Assembly (NCBI RefSeq): GCF_003751445.1
Contig: NZ_RJUU01000002.1
Coordinates: forward strand, 992,001 to 1,056,000
Direction: 5' to 3'
Length of the DNA: 64,000 nucleotides
Source of the DNA: Streptomyces sp. 840.1
GTDB taxonomy: Bacteria; Actinomycetota; Actinomycetes; Streptomycetales; Streptomycetaceae
Positions 1 through 8,049 of this stretch are shown here, in pieces; the first letter of the stretch is position 1; each line of letters starts with the position of its first letter. The notes below the pieces were generated by a model. It did no database searches and was not told the origin of the DNA. It saw only the letters and a list, made by a program, of their open reading frames with translations. The position numbers and the translations under genes are program-made.

Positions 1-188
1 GCGTACACGGCCCATGCCCACGCGGGCGGGGCGACGACGGCGGCGGGCACCGCCATCGCGGCCATGCCGAAGCCCATCAGCGCCTCCGCGCGCGCCGTTC
101 TGCGCTCCTCGCCGGTACCACCACGGGTACGCAGCAGGCAGTACGCGCCCGTCAGCGCGCACAACGCCATCAGCAGCCAGCCGGACAT
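1..188 (-). CDS. DUF5134-type membrane protein, N-terminal part only
   Basis: This is the first 62 codons of a minus-strand gene whose remainder lies left of the window. The ATG is at 186-188 and the reading frame stays open to base 1. The protein starts MSGWLLMALCALTGAYCLLR, a hydrophobic N-terminal membrane segment. A short charged stretch rich in Arg and Glu follows, then a second hydrophobic run (GFGMAAMAVPAAVVAPPAWA). This layout and the wording resemble the actinobacterial DUF5134 membrane proteins, whose function is unknown. No strong Shine-Dalgarno sequence is visible directly upstream. The plus-strand open frames across the same bases have no recognisable protein content. The family assignment is from memory of similar Streptomyces proteins; the existence of a membrane protein gene is better supported than its name. 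Confidence 0.55.
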   Translation of the reverse strand, partial: MSGWLLMALCALTGAYCLLRTRGGTGEERRTARAEALMGFGMAAMAVPAAVVAPPAWAWAVY

Positions 189-364
189 CGCCGGTCCATG
201 CACAGCAGACCTCCCCCGGGCGAACGACATCGCCGTCGCTCCATCGATGCCCGGGGCCGGACACCTGTACGCGGCGCACTGGAGTACTGGGGGAGCGCGC
301 GACGGTGGTGTATTGCGTTACGCCTGGTGCGAGCGGCCCCTGAGGGTGTGAGCGGTCCCGGACG

Positions 365-751
365 TCAGGGCCTGAACCGCAGCGGATGGTCCTCCGGCAC
401 CTCGACGACGGCGATGCGGACCCCGTCCGGATCGGAGATCCACATCTCGTCGAGCCCCCAGGGCTCACGTCTAGGCGCCCGCAGCACCTCCACACCGCGG
501 GCCGACAGCTCCTCGTACGCCGCCCGCACATCGGCCACCTGGAGCCACAGCAGCAGCCCGGGAGCCGGTGGCGCGTCACCGCGGCCGGACACCTCCAGGA
601 ATCCGCCGCCCAGGAAGTAGACCGTCCCCCGCTCAGGACCGGTACCGAACTCCCGGTGGACGGGCAGGCCGAGGGACTCCCCGTAGAAGACACGTGATCG
701 TTCGGGATCCGTGGGGCGCAACAGGATCCGGCTGCTCAGCACATGAACCAT
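365..751 (-). CDS. VOC (glyoxalase/bleomycin-resistance) family protein
   Basis: Encodes a 128-residue single-domain vicinal-oxygen-chelate protein. It has the usual pattern for the fold: a beta strand at the N-terminus (VHVLSSRILLRPTD), PERSRVFYGESLGLPVHRE at about residues 16-34, a central GTVYFLGGGFLEVSG strand, LLLWLQVADVRAAYEELSAR, and a C-terminal WISDPDGVRIAVVE strand carrying the usual terminal acidic metal-ligand position. The family includes dioxygenases, glyoxalases and antibiotic-binding proteins, so the substrate cannot be read from sequence. The ATG at 749-751 was chosen because the fold begins immediately after it, although the frame is open further upstream. It is divergent from the acetyltransferase gene that starts at 827, leaving a 75-base shared promoter region. 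Confidence 0.85.
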   Translation of the reverse strand: MVHVLSSRILLRPTDPERSRVFYGESLGLPVHREFGTGPERGTVYFLGGGFLEVSGRGDAPPAPGLLLWLQVADVRAAYEELSARGVEVLRAPRREPWGLDEMWISDPDGVRIAVVEVPEDHPLRFRP

Positions 752-826
752 GGTCCGGAGCGTAGGCCGGTCGGGGAGGGCTACGCTGCTGCGGCACGGC
801 AACACGGAGAAACGGAGAGCCCCCTC

Positions 827-1384
827 ATGGACACCGCCCCGCCCCGGGACTCGGGAGAGCTGACCTTCCGCGACGCGACCGACGCGGATGTGCCCGCGCT
901 CGTGGAGCTCATCCAGTCCGCGTACCGAGGTGACTCCAGCCGCGTGGGCTGGACCACCGAGGCGGACATCCTCCAGGGGCAGCGGACCGACCCGGAGGGG
1001 GTCCGCGCGGTGGTGGAGGACCCCGGCAGCAGGCTGCTCGTGGTGGAGCGCGACGGGGTGCCGGTCGCCTGCTGCCAGCTGGAGCACCGTGGCGAGGCCG
1101 CCTACTTCGGGATGTTCGCGGTCCGCCCCTCGCTCCAGGGCGGCGGGCTGGGCAAGGTGATCATCGCCGAGGCCGAGCGCACGGTCCGGGAGAGCTGGGG
1201 CGCGCGGGAGATGCAGATGACCGTGATCTCGGTCCGGGAGGACCTGATCGCCTGGTACGAGCGCCGCGGCTACCGCCGTACGGGAAAGATGAGCCCGTTC
1301 CCGTACGGCGACGAGCGCTTCGGCGTCCCGCAGCGGGACGATCTCGCCTTCGAACTGCTGGTCAAGGAGCTGCCGGCCGGCTGA
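827..1384 (+). CDS. GNAT family N-acetyltransferase
   Basis: A 185-residue Gcn5-related N-acetyltransferase that would transfer an acetyl group from acetyl-CoA to an amine. The domain starts at LTFRDATDADVPALVELIQSA near residue 12. The acetyl-CoA-binding motif A is visible as AYFGMFAVRPSLQGGGLGKV, with the Q/R-x-x-G-x-G/A loop present as LQGGGLG. The motif B region ends with WYERRGYRRTGKM, a typical GNAT C-terminal signature. The ATG at 827 was preferred over the earlier in-frame start at 743 because it follows a GGAGA-type ribosome binding site and precedes the domain closely; 743 lies inside the divergent VOC gene. The substrate is unknown. The neighbouring glycerophosphodiesterase gene is convergent, only 7 bases past the stop. 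Confidence 0.88.
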   Translation: MDTAPPRDSGELTFRDATDADVPALVELIQSAYRGDSSRVGWTTEADILQGQRTDPEGVRAVVEDPGSRLLVVERDGVPVACCQLEHRGEAAYFGMFAVRPSLQGGGLGKVIIAEAERTVRESWGAREMQMTVISVREDLIAWYERRGYRRTGKMSPFPYGDERFGVPQRDDLAFELLVKELPAG

Positions 1385-1391
1385 CCCCCGG

Positions 1392-2075
1392 CTATGCGGT
1401 GAACCGGCCCGCGCGGCGGATCTCCGGGAAGTCGGTCGTCGCGCCGTCGAGCCCGAGCCCCCGCGCGAGCCGCAGATGGTCCTGGGTGTTGACCACCCAG
1501 CCGACCACGGTCAGTCCCTCGGCGTGCGCCTTCTCGACCAGTTCCAGGGTGATGCGCCGGACGTTGAGGACCAGCCGGGTGGCGCCCACCGCCTTCGCGC
1601 GGTCCACCACGTCGCCGCCCCAGCGGCTGGCGACGAGCGCCGTGCGCACCCCGGGCACCAGCTGCGCGATCTCGGCGATCGCCTCGTCGTGGAACGAGAT
1701 CACCTCGACCCGGTCGACGAGACGGCGCCGCCGCATCACCTCGGCCAGCGTGCGGGCGGCGGCCACGTCCTTGATCTCCGCCTGCATGGCGGATCCCACC
1801 GCGTCGAGGACCTCCTCGAAGACCGGGATCCGCTCGCCCAGGCCGGCGTCGAGTTCGCGCAGCTCGGCCAGGGTCTTCTCCGCGATCGGGCCCTTGCCGT
1901 CGGTCGTCCGGTCCACGTCGGCGTCGTGCATGACGGCCAGGGCGCCGTCCTTGCTCAGGTGAAGGTCCAGTTCGATGAGGTCCATCCCGGCCTGCTCGGC
2001 GTGGACGAACGAACGCAGGGTGTTCTCCGGTTCGACACCCATCACCCCGCGGTGACCGATGGTGAGAAAAGACAA
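1392..2075 (-). CDS. glycerophosphodiester phosphodiesterase family protein
   Basis: A 227-residue GDPD-type phosphodiesterase, a TIM-barrel enzyme that hydrolyses glycerophosphodiesters to an alcohol and glycerol-3-phosphate. The family signature is at the very N-terminus: GHRGVMGVEPENTLRSF holds the HR and EN pair of the active site. LIELDLHLSKDGALAVMHD follows, with the metal-binding E-x-D and the second catalytic His. Later strands include MQAEIK, VISFHDE and a C-terminal VGWVVNTQDHL. A TTG codon at 2073-2075, six bases after a GGAAGCGAGAG stretch, places the start two residues before the conserved core; the longer upstream open frame has low-complexity Arg/Pro content. No signal peptide is present, so the enzyme is likely cytosolic. 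Confidence 0.85.
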   Translation of the reverse strand: MSFLTIGHRGVMGVEPENTLRSFVHAEQAGMDLIELDLHLSKDGALAVMHDADVDRTTDGKGPIAEKTLAELRELDAGLGERIPVFEEVLDAVGSAMQAEIKDVAAARTLAEVMRRRRLVDRVEVISFHDEAIAEIAQLVPGVRTALVASRWGGDVVDRAKAVGATRLVLNVRRITLELVEKAHAEGLTVVGWVVNTQDHLRLARGLGLDGATTDFPEIRRAGRFTA

Positions 2076-2157
2076 GGCACTCTCGCTTCCGTCGACGGCG
2101 TCTGCCCGTGTCCTGTTCCTACCCACACGGCACTGCCGCATGACAGCCTTCCGGCCC

Positions 2158-2370
2158 TCAGCGCCCGGTCGCGGCGAGCGGGGCGGCCGGGCGGGGGAGC
2201 GGGGTGCCGTGCCCCTGGACATCGGCTGCGCCGAGCAGGAACCCGGTGATGACTGCGGCGACCAGGACGGCACGGATGCTCACGCGGCGGTTCTCCGGAG
2301 TGGTGCGGGAAGGGCTGACGCCGTACGTCCTACCGGCCGCGGCGCGTGCTCCGCGAGCTGCGTCACTCAT
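2158..2370 (-). CDS. small hypothetical protein with one membrane segment
   Basis: A 70-residue protein. The first 28 residues are hydrophilic and Arg-rich. One hydrophobic stretch follows (VSIRAVLVAAVITGFLLGAA, about residues 30-49), then a short Pro-rich tail. It could be a single-pass membrane protein or a weakly secreted one. I recognise no domain. It lies on the same strand as the GDPD gene, 82 bases upstream of its TTG start, and may be cotranscribed with it. The coding call rests on the membrane-segment pattern and on its position between two well-supported genes, so it is tentative. Confidence 0.45.
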   Translation of the reverse strand: MSDAARGARAAAGRTYGVSPSRTTPENRRVSIRAVLVAAVITGFLLGAADVQGHGTPLPRPAAPLAATGR

Positions 2371-2609
2371 GCGTGGGCGTGTCCCGCAAGGGATTGCCGG
2401 GCAGGTGTGCGACGGCGGAGTGGCCCGGTCCCCCCGGGCGAGGCCTCATGGGCACCGGCGCGATGAAGCGGTCGCCTCATCGCTGTCCGGCAGGAAAAAT
2501 CGCGGTGACCATGCGGTCGCACAGGATAATTTCCAGGACCCCACTTGTCTCGGAGAACCGCACACGGATACGGTTACTTGACGCGAGGTTCTCCCGTGGA
2601 GGAAGTGTT

Positions 2610-4007
2610 ATGACGGAAATTCTTGTGCACGACGTAGCAGCCGACGGCATAACTGCCGCCCAGCGGGTGATCGATCACCCTGCCTGGCCCGCGCTCAAGA
2701 ACGCCGTGGAGGAGATCCGTCCCTGGCAGTCGAAGGACGGCTCCATCGACTTCGAGGCCGAGGGCGCGCCTTCCCCCTCGGCCGCCGAGGCGGCCCTGGA
2801 GAGGGTGACCGCCGCCGTCGGGCAGCTCGCCCCGCTGCTTCCGCACGACGCCGCCTACCACCAGGCCCTTGTCGCCGACCTGCGCCGCTGGGCGGCCGAC
2901 GGTTTCGGTGTCCCGGACTTCCTCGACTCGCTGCTCGCCTTCCAGCCGGCGAAGGAGCGCGCCGACGGGCTGCAGCATCTGGTCGTCTTCGCGATGTACA
3001 CGCAGAACGGCAACCCCGACCGCAACCTCGAAGCCGTCGTGCTCCGGATGGTCTGGCCCGAGTGGCTCGCGGACCTGGAGGCGACCCGTTACGACAACCC
3101 GCTGTTCTGCGGGATCACCTTCGAGGACTTCACCTCCGGCTACGACACCAACTCCGCGGTGCTCTTCCCGGAGACCATCGCCGTGCGCGAGGCCCCCGAG
3201 CGCTTCAGCTGGGGCGGCATCTTCTGCGACCGCGAGGCCGCCCGCTTCCGCCGGGTCACCGAGGCGTCCGTCGAGCTCCTGGGCGTCGAGCTGCCCGACG
3301 ACATCCGCGAGATGGTGGGCGACCAGCAGCGCTGCGAGCAGGCCTTCGTGCTCTGGGACATGGTCCACGACCGCACCCACAGCCACGGTGACCTGCCGTT
3401 CGACCCGTTCATGATCAAGCAGCGCCAGCCGTTCTGGATGTACGGCCTGGAAGAGCTGCGCTGCGACCTCACCGCCTTCCGGGAGGCCGTGAAGCTGGAG
3501 GCCGACGGCTTCGGCCAGGGCCGCGACGTGCAGTACGCCGTGCTGTTCGACCGGATGTTCCGCTTCCCGGTCACCGGCGAGCGCGTCCGCAACTACGACG
3601 GACTCGGCGGCCAGCTCCTCTTCGCGTACCTCCACAAGCACGATGTCGTGCGCTGGACCGACAACACCCTGAAGATCGACTGGGAGCTGGCCCCGCAGAT
3701 CACCAACCAGCTCTGCGGCGAGATCGAGAAGCTCTACCGCGACGGCATCGACCGCCCGAAGCTCGTCCACTGGTTCGCCGCGTACGACCTGGTCTCCGCC
3801 TACCTGGCCCCGCACCCCGGCTCCCGCTGGGCCAAGGGCCCCGACGCCCTGGACCTCTCCCAGCCGCCCCGCAAACTCGTCGACGACGTGCTTCCGGACG
3901 AGTTTCCCCTGAGCATGTTCTATGAGGCGCTCTCCAAGAAGCTGAAGAACGTGATCGCCTCCACCAAGGGCATCACCGCCGCGGACGCCGGGCAGGCGGC
4001 CGCGTGA
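2610..4007 (+). CDS. DUF6421 family protein
   Basis: A 465-residue soluble protein that matches what I recall of the Streptomyces DUF6421 family; its biochemical role is unknown. The start at 2610 sits seven bases after a GGAGGAAG ribosome binding site, while the longer upstream frame is not protein-like. Stretches that look conserved include YTQNGNPDRNLEAVVLRMVW, the His-rich MVHDRTHSHGDLPFDPF (about residue 260) and QPFWMYGLEELRCDLTAFRE. The H-D-x-T-H-x-H-G arrangement and a later HKHDVVRW could bind metal, but that is inference. The gene ends overlapping or 26 bases before an SDR gene, which is followed by an aldolase gene, suggesting an operon of 2610-5862. The same gene order is, from memory, common in Streptomyces. 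Confidence 0.8.
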   Translation: MTEILVHDVAADGITAAQRVIDHPAWPALKNAVEEIRPWQSKDGSIDFEAEGAPSPSAAEAALERVTAAVGQLAPLLPHDAAYHQALVADLRRWAADGFGVPDFLDSLLAFQPAKERADGLQHLVVFAMYTQNGNPDRNLEAVVLRMVWPEWLADLEATRYDNPLFCGITFEDFTSGYDTNSAVLFPETIAVREAPERFSWGGIFCDREAARFRRVTEASVELLGVELPDDIREMVGDQQRCEQAFVLWDMVHDRTHSHGDLPFDPFMIKQRQPFWMYGLEELRCDLTAFREAVKLEADGFGQGRDVQYAVLFDRMFRFPVTGERVRNYDGLGGQLLFAYLHKHDVVRWTDNTLKIDWELAPQITNQLCGEIEKLYRDGIDRPKLVHWFAAYDLVSAYLAPHPGSRWAKGPDALDLSQPPRKLVDDVLPDEFPLSMFYEALSKKLKNVIASTKGITAADAGQAAA

Positions 4008-4033
4008 GCACACGGAGCGAGGAGGCGGTGGCC

Positions 4034-4801
4034 ATGAACGGAAACGGCAAGGGCAGCGGGAGCGGTGCGCTCGAAGGCGCTGTGGTCGCCGTGGCAGGGG
4101 CGGCGGGTCCGGCAGGCCGGGCCACGCTGCTCCGGCTCGCCGAGGCGGGAGCGGTCGTCGTCGCCTCCGACGCGAACGCCACCCGGCTCGCCGAGGCCGT
4201 GGACGCGGCCCGCTACGCCCACGGCGGCGCCACCGTCACCGGCGACACCGTGGACCTGCTCGATCTCGACGCCGCCCGCGAATGGGCGGACAGGACGGAG
4301 AAGGAGTTCGGCCGGATCGACGGCCTGGTCCACCTCGTGGGCGGCTGGCGCGGCAGCCCGACCTTCGCGGACACCGACCTGGCGGACTGGACGCTGCTGG
4401 AGAAGCTGCTGATCCGTACCGTCCAGAGCACGTCGCTCGCCTTCCAGGAAGGCCTGCAGCGCAGCGACCGAGGCCGCTACCTGCTGATCAGCGCGGCCGG
4501 CGCGAGCAGTCCCACCGCGGGCAACGCCGCGTACGCCGCGTCCAAGGCGGCGGCCGAGGCCTGGACCCTTGCGCTCGCGGACGCCTTCCGCAAGGCGGGG
4601 GGCGAGGACGGGACGCGCAGCGCGGCTGCGATCCTGGTCGTGAAGGCACTGGTGCACGACGCGATGCGCGCCGAGCGCCCGAATGCGAAGTTCGCGGGCT
4701 TCACCGACGTCAAGGAACTGGCCGATGCCATCGCCGGCGTCTGGGACCGGCCCGCCCCGGAAGTGAACGGAAAGCGCCTGTGGCTGACCCCGCAACCGTA
4801 A
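4034..4801 (+). CDS. SDR family oxidoreductase
   Basis: A 255-residue short-chain dehydrogenase/reductase. The nucleotide-binding loop is a variant, AGAAGPAG near residue 20 in place of the usual TGxxxGxG. The rest is orthodox: VDLLDLDAAREW, GRIDGLVHLVGGWRGS, a catalytic Ser region (LLISAAGASS) and the YxxxK pair, Tyr167 and Lys171, in AAYAASKAAAEAW. The ATG at 4034 follows GAGGAGG at a good distance. A GTG at 4004 in the same frame overlaps the DUF6421 stop and is the alternative start, adding ten residues. The gene overlaps the following aldolase reading frame by 22 bases, so coupled expression is likely. The substrate is not predictable. Confidence 0.85.
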   Translation: MNGNGKGSGSGALEGAVVAVAGAAGPAGRATLLRLAEAGAVVVASDANATRLAEAVDAARYAHGGATVTGDTVDLLDLDAAREWADRTEKEFGRIDGLVHLVGGWRGSPTFADTDLADWTLLEKLLIRTVQSTSLAFQEGLQRSDRGRYLLISAAGASSPTAGNAAYAASKAAAEAWTLALADAFRKAGGEDGTRSAAAILVVKALVHDAMRAERPNAKFAGFTDVKELADAIAGVWDRPAPEVNGKRLWLTPQP

Positions 4802-5862
4802 GGACCGACGCGCGTCGTCATCACGACCCGCAGGTACGCGGCTTCGCCAGTGACAACTACGCGGGGACCCATCCGGAGATCCTCGCGGCCCTCGCCCTCG
4901 CCAACGGCGGCCATCAGATCGCCTACGGCGAGGACGACTACACCGGTCACCTCCAGCGCGTCATGCACAGCCACTTCGGCCCCACCGCCGAAGCGTTCCC
5001 GGTCTTCAACGGAACCGGCGCCAACGTGGTCTCGCTCCAGGCCATGACCGACCGCTGGGGCGCGGTCATCTGCGCGGAATCCGCCCACATCAACGTGGAC
5101 GAGGGCGGCGCCCCCGAGCGCGTGGGCGGCCTCAAGCTGCTCACGGTGCCCACCGAGGACGGCAAGCTCACCCCCGAGCTCATCGACCGGGAGGCCTACG
5201 GCTGGGACGACGAGCACCGCGCCATGCCGCAGGTCGTCTCGATCACCCAGAACACCGAGCTCGGCACCGTCTACACGCCCGACGAGATCCGCGCCATCTG
5301 CGAGCACGCCCACGGCCACGGCATGAAGGTCCACCTCGACGGGGCGCGGATAGCCAATGCCGCGGCCTCCCTGGACGTGCCGATGCGCACCTTCACCAAC
5401 GCCGCAGGCGTCGATGTGCTCTCCTTCGGCGGCACGAAGAACGGTGCGATCTTCGGCGAGGCCGTCGTGGTCCTGAACCCCGACGCCGTCCGCGCCATGA
5501 AGCACCTGCGCAAGCTCTCGATGCAGCTCGCGTCCAAGATGCGATTCGTCTCGGTACAGCTGGAGGCGCTGCTCGCCGGAGACCTCTGGCTGCGCAACGC
5601 CCGGCACGCCAACGCGATGGCCCAGCGGCTGGCCGAAGGGGTCCGCTCGGTGGGCGGCGTGGAGATCCTCTACCCGGTCCAGGCCAACGCCGTCTTCGCC
5701 CGGCTGCCGCACGCGGTGACCGAACGGCTGCAGAAGCGGTTCCGCTTCTACTTCTGGGACGAGAAGGCCGGGGACGTGCGCTGGATGTGCGCCTTCGACA
5801 CCACGGAGGACGACGTCGACTCCTTCGTCCTGGCGCTGAAGGAAGAGATGGCGGCCCAGTAG
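4780..5862 (+). CDS. threonine aldolase / beta-eliminating lyase family protein
   Basis: A 360-residue PLP-dependent fold-type I enzyme of the low-specificity L-threonine aldolase family, which cleaves beta-hydroxy amino acids to glycine and an aldehyde. Conserved elements are FASDNYAGTHPEILAAL near the N-terminus, YGEDDYTGHLQ, VFNGTGANVVSL, KVHLDGARIANA (the Asp that contacts the PLP nitrogen) and SFGGTKNGAI, in which Lys220 is the PLP lysine. The GTG at 4780 was chosen because it is preceded by GGAAAG and opens the frame shortly before the conserved core. It overlaps the end of the SDR gene by 22 bases. A strong hairpin terminator follows directly after the stop (5875-5916), marking the end of the 2610-5862 operon. 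Confidence 0.87.
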   Translation: MADPATVRTDARRHHDPQVRGFASDNYAGTHPEILAALALANGGHQIAYGEDDYTGHLQRVMHSHFGPTAEAFPVFNGTGANVVSLQAMTDRWGAVICAESAHINVDEGGAPERVGGLKLLTVPTEDGKLTPELIDREAYGWDDEHRAMPQVVSITQNTELGTVYTPDEIRAICEHAHGHGMKVHLDGARIANAAASLDVPMRTFTNAAGVDVLSFGGTKNGAIFGEAVVVLNPDAVRAMKHLRKLSMQLASKMRFVSVQLEALLAGDLWLRNARHANAMAQRLAEGVRSVGGVEILYPVQANAVFARLPHAVTERLQKRFRFYFWDEKAGDVRWMCAFDTTEDDVDSFVLALKEEMAAQ

Positions 5863-5874
5863 CACCGCATGACT

Positions 5875-5916
5875 ATGCGGCCGACCGGAAAACGATTGAC
5901 TTCCGGTCGGCCGCAT
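5875..5916. terminator. 16-bp perfect hairpin, probable terminator
   Basis: ATGCGGCCGACCGGAA (5875-5890) pairs perfectly with TTCCGGTCGGCCGCAT (5901-5916) across a 10-base loop, followed by TCTT. It starts 13 bases after the aldolase stop and ends 17 bases before the next start. It should stop transcription leaving the aldolase operon; the short U-run means a purely intrinsic mechanism is not certain. Confidence 0.75.
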
Positions 5917-5933
5917 TCTTACGCTCTGCCGCC

Positions 5934-6533
5934 ATGGAGCTGATTCAGCAGGTACCGGAGGACTCGGCCTACCTCGCAGCCGACGAGGCCATCGACCACC
6001 GGCACCCGCTGGTCCGGGAGACGGCCGAGCGGCTGCGCGCCGAGACCGGTGACGCATACGCATACGCCGCTGCCGCCTTCGACTTCGTACGCGACACGAT
6101 CACGCACTCCGCGGACTCGGGCGACATGCGAGTCCCGTGGCGCGCCTCCGACGTCCTGGCGACCCGCAACGGCATCTGCCACACCAAGTCCCACGCCCTG
6201 GCCGCCCTGCTGCGCGCGGAGGGCATCGCGACGGCCCTCTGCTACCAGCGCCTCGCGGACGACAACGGGGACCCGGGGCCGGTGCACGGTCTGATCGCGC
6301 TCCGGCTGCCCGGCCGGCACCGCTGGGACCGGCAGGACCCCCGGGGCAACCGGCCGGGCGTGGACACGCGGTTCTCGCTCGACGAGGAGCGGCTGGCCTG
6401 GCCCGTGCGGCCGGAGTTCGGCGAAGTGGACTACCCGCTGCTCCATGCGGCGCCGCATCCGCTGGTTCTGCACGCCCTGCGGACCGCTGCCGACCGGGCG
6501 CGGCTCTGGCGCGTACTCCCGGTCGCGCTCTGA
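5934..6533 (+). CDS. transglutaminase-like family protein
   Basis: A 199-residue protein with a transglutaminase-like cysteine fold. The catalytic triad context is visible: the Cys in ATRNGICHTKSHALAALLRA (about residue 81), a following His-containing strand around GPVHGLIALRLPG, and a later Asp/Asn within RPGVDTRF. Members of this group act as proteases or amidases more often than as cross-linking enzymes. The ATG at 5934 was chosen because it follows the hairpin at 5875-5916 and precedes MELIQQVPEDSAYLAADEAI, the usual N-terminus; the longer open frame runs through the hairpin. It converges with the PlsC gene that ends at 6583. Confidence 0.8.
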   Translation: MELIQQVPEDSAYLAADEAIDHRHPLVRETAERLRAETGDAYAYAAAAFDFVRDTITHSADSGDMRVPWRASDVLATRNGICHTKSHALAALLRAEGIATALCYQRLADDNGDPGPVHGLIALRLPGRHRWDRQDPRGNRPGVDTRFSLDEERLAWPVRPEFGEVDYPLLHAAPHPLVLHALRTAADRARLWRVLPVAL

Positions 6534-6582
6534 GGCGTCGGCCGGTTCGCGGCCGCAGGCGAAACGTCACTCCCGGCCGGTG

Positions 6583-7305
6583 TCAGCCCCGCTCGCGGAC
6601 CTCGGCGGGGGTCGGGGCCGTACCGCCCAGGTGCGCGGGCACCCACCAGGTGTCGCTCGCGTCCCTCGGGCGCACCGGGTAGGCGCGCTGGGCGGCTTCG
6701 AGGAGCTCCTGCACGCGCTCCCGCAGCCGGCGGGTGATCGCACCCGCGTACTGGTCGGTGGGGGCCTCCATCGGCTCGCCGACGCGGAGCGTCACAGGGA
6801 TGTGGCTGCGCCGGAAATTGCGCGGGCGGCCCTTGGTCCACAGCCGCTGTGTTCCCCAGAGCGCCATCGGGATCAGCGGAACCCCGGCCTCCTGGGCCAG
6901 CCGCGCGGCACCCGATTTGAAGTTCTTCAGCGTGAAGGACTCCGAGATCGTCGCCTCGGGGAACACGCCGACGATCTCGCCCGAGCGCAGCGAGGCGAGG
7001 GCGTGCGCATACGCGTCCTCGCCCTGCTTGCGGTCGACGGGGATGTGCTTCATGCCGCGCATCAGCGGCCCGGAGACCTTGTGCCGGAACACCGATTCCT
7101 TCGCCATGAAACGGACGAGCCGCTTCTGCGGCAGCGTCGTGAGTCCTGTGAAGATGAAGTCCAGATAGCTGATGTGGTTGCTGACCAGAACCGCGCCGCC
7201 AGTCTTCGGGATGTGCTCCGAACCCTGGGTGTCGATCTTCAGGTCGAGCGCCTTGAAAAACGTACGAGCGGCGCCGATGACCGGCCGATAGACGAGTTCT
7301 GCCAT
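6583..7305 (-). CDS. 1-acyl-sn-glycerol-3-phosphate acyltransferase (PlsC family)
   Basis: A 240-residue lysophospholipid acyltransferase that would acylate lysophosphatidic acid or a related acceptor at the membrane face. Motif I is the HX4D box in VSNHISYLDFIF (about residue 46), motif II follows with RFMAKESVF, and motif III is the substrate-binding VGVFPEATISESFTLK (FPEGT variant FPEAT). The C-terminal part carries the VTLRVGEPMEAPTD pattern seen in Streptomyces homologues. The start at 7303-7305 was chosen because MAELVYRPVIGAA begins just before the domain and an AAGGGG sequence lies about ten bases upstream; a longer in-frame start at 7398 is possible. It is probably monocistronic. Confidence 0.87.
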   Translation of the reverse strand: MAELVYRPVIGAARTFFKALDLKIDTQGSEHIPKTGGAVLVSNHISYLDFIFTGLTTLPQKRLVRFMAKESVFRHKVSGPLMRGMKHIPVDRKQGEDAYAHALASLRSGEIVGVFPEATISESFTLKNFKSGAARLAQEAGVPLIPMALWGTQRLWTKGRPRNFRRSHIPVTLRVGEPMEAPTDQYAGAITRRLRERVQELLEAAQRAYPVRPRDASDTWWVPAHLGGTAPTPAEVRERG

Positions 7306-7523
7306 CTGGGGGAGCCCCTTCTTCAGCGCCTGGGGAGGGTTCTCCCGGCGGAAGTTACGCAGCCGTAGGTTTTCGGCATTGGGCCGATCGTGCCCCATGC
7401 GCGTCGCGGTGGCCAGTCTCGGCGGGCGCGGGGCGCGAGATTCTCGTCACGTGGAACGGCCGGGAATGTCCCGGCGGACGGGGGTGCTGACTCTTTGGGC
7501 AGAGCTCTGACAGGAGGACGAAG

Positions 7524-7850
7524 GTGGCTGGGCAGACGCAGGTGAACAGGCTGGATATGGCCCAACTCGGCGTGGAACCGGGGGAGCGGGCGACTCTCGT
7601 CCAGTTCTCCAGCGCCTTCTGCCAGCCCTGCCGGGCCACCCGGCGCACGCTCGCCGAGGTGGCCGCCATGGTCGAAGGCGTCGTCCACGTGGAGATCGAC
7701 GCCGAGGCGCATCTCACTCTGGTGCGTGCGCTCGGCATCAGCGCGACCCCGACCGTTCTGGTGCTCGACGCCTCCGGCCGGATCGTCCGGCGGGCCGCCG
7801 GACAGCCACGCACCGTCGATGTCGTGGCCGCACTGGGTCAGGCGATATGA
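7524..7850 (+). CDS. thioredoxin family protein
   Basis: A 108-residue thioredoxin-fold protein with the redox motif FCQPCRA (Cys33 and Cys36), a C-x-P-C variant in place of CGPC. The cis-proline strand is present as ISATPTVLVLDASG. No signal peptide or membrane anchor is visible, so it should act in the cytosol as a disulphide reductant or a redox sensor. The GTG at 7524 is preceded by AGGAGGACGAAG, an excellent ribosome binding site. The next features downstream are a leader peptide and a flavin reductase gene, with no sign of a shared transcript. Confidence 0.88.
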   Translation: MAGQTQVNRLDMAQLGVEPGERATLVQFSSAFCQPCRATRRTLAEVAAMVEGVVHVEIDAEAHLTLVRALGISATPTVLVLDASGRIVRRAAGQPRTVDVVAALGQAI

Positions 7851-7922
7851 CGGACCGTGACGCATCTCCCACCTTGTGGGACGGTCTTGACCGCACCCGC
7901 CACGAATCGTCAGTCTGACGCT

Positions 7923-8003
7923 ATGCCGCCAGTACTCCTTCTCTACGGCCGGGTCCACGTCGACCTCGCCCGCTGCGCGAGTGCGCGCTGTCCGGATGCC
8001 TGA
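7923..8003 (+). CDS. short Cys-containing leader peptide (attenuator candidate)
   Basis: A 26-codon reading frame too short for routine gene finding: it starts MPPVLLLYGR and continues VHVDLARCASARCPDA, ending in TGA at 8001-8003. The core R-V/L-H-V-D-L followed by two Cys codons matches the class of short Streptomyces leader peptides found ahead of sulfur-metabolism genes, where ribosome stalling at cysteine codons is thought to control the downstream gene. The downstream flavin reductase gene begins 46 bases later. Just upstream, CGTCAG-T-CTGACG (7908-7920) forms a perfect dyad abutting the ATG, and a TTGACC at 7887-7892 could be a -35 element giving a leaderless message. The peptide class is recalled knowledge; the attenuation role is inferred. 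Confidence 0.7.
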   Translation: MPPVLLLYGRVHVDLARCASARCPDA

Positions 8004-8049
8004 GCATCCACGGCCCCGCACCCCCGACGCGCAGAAGGACGACATCTCC

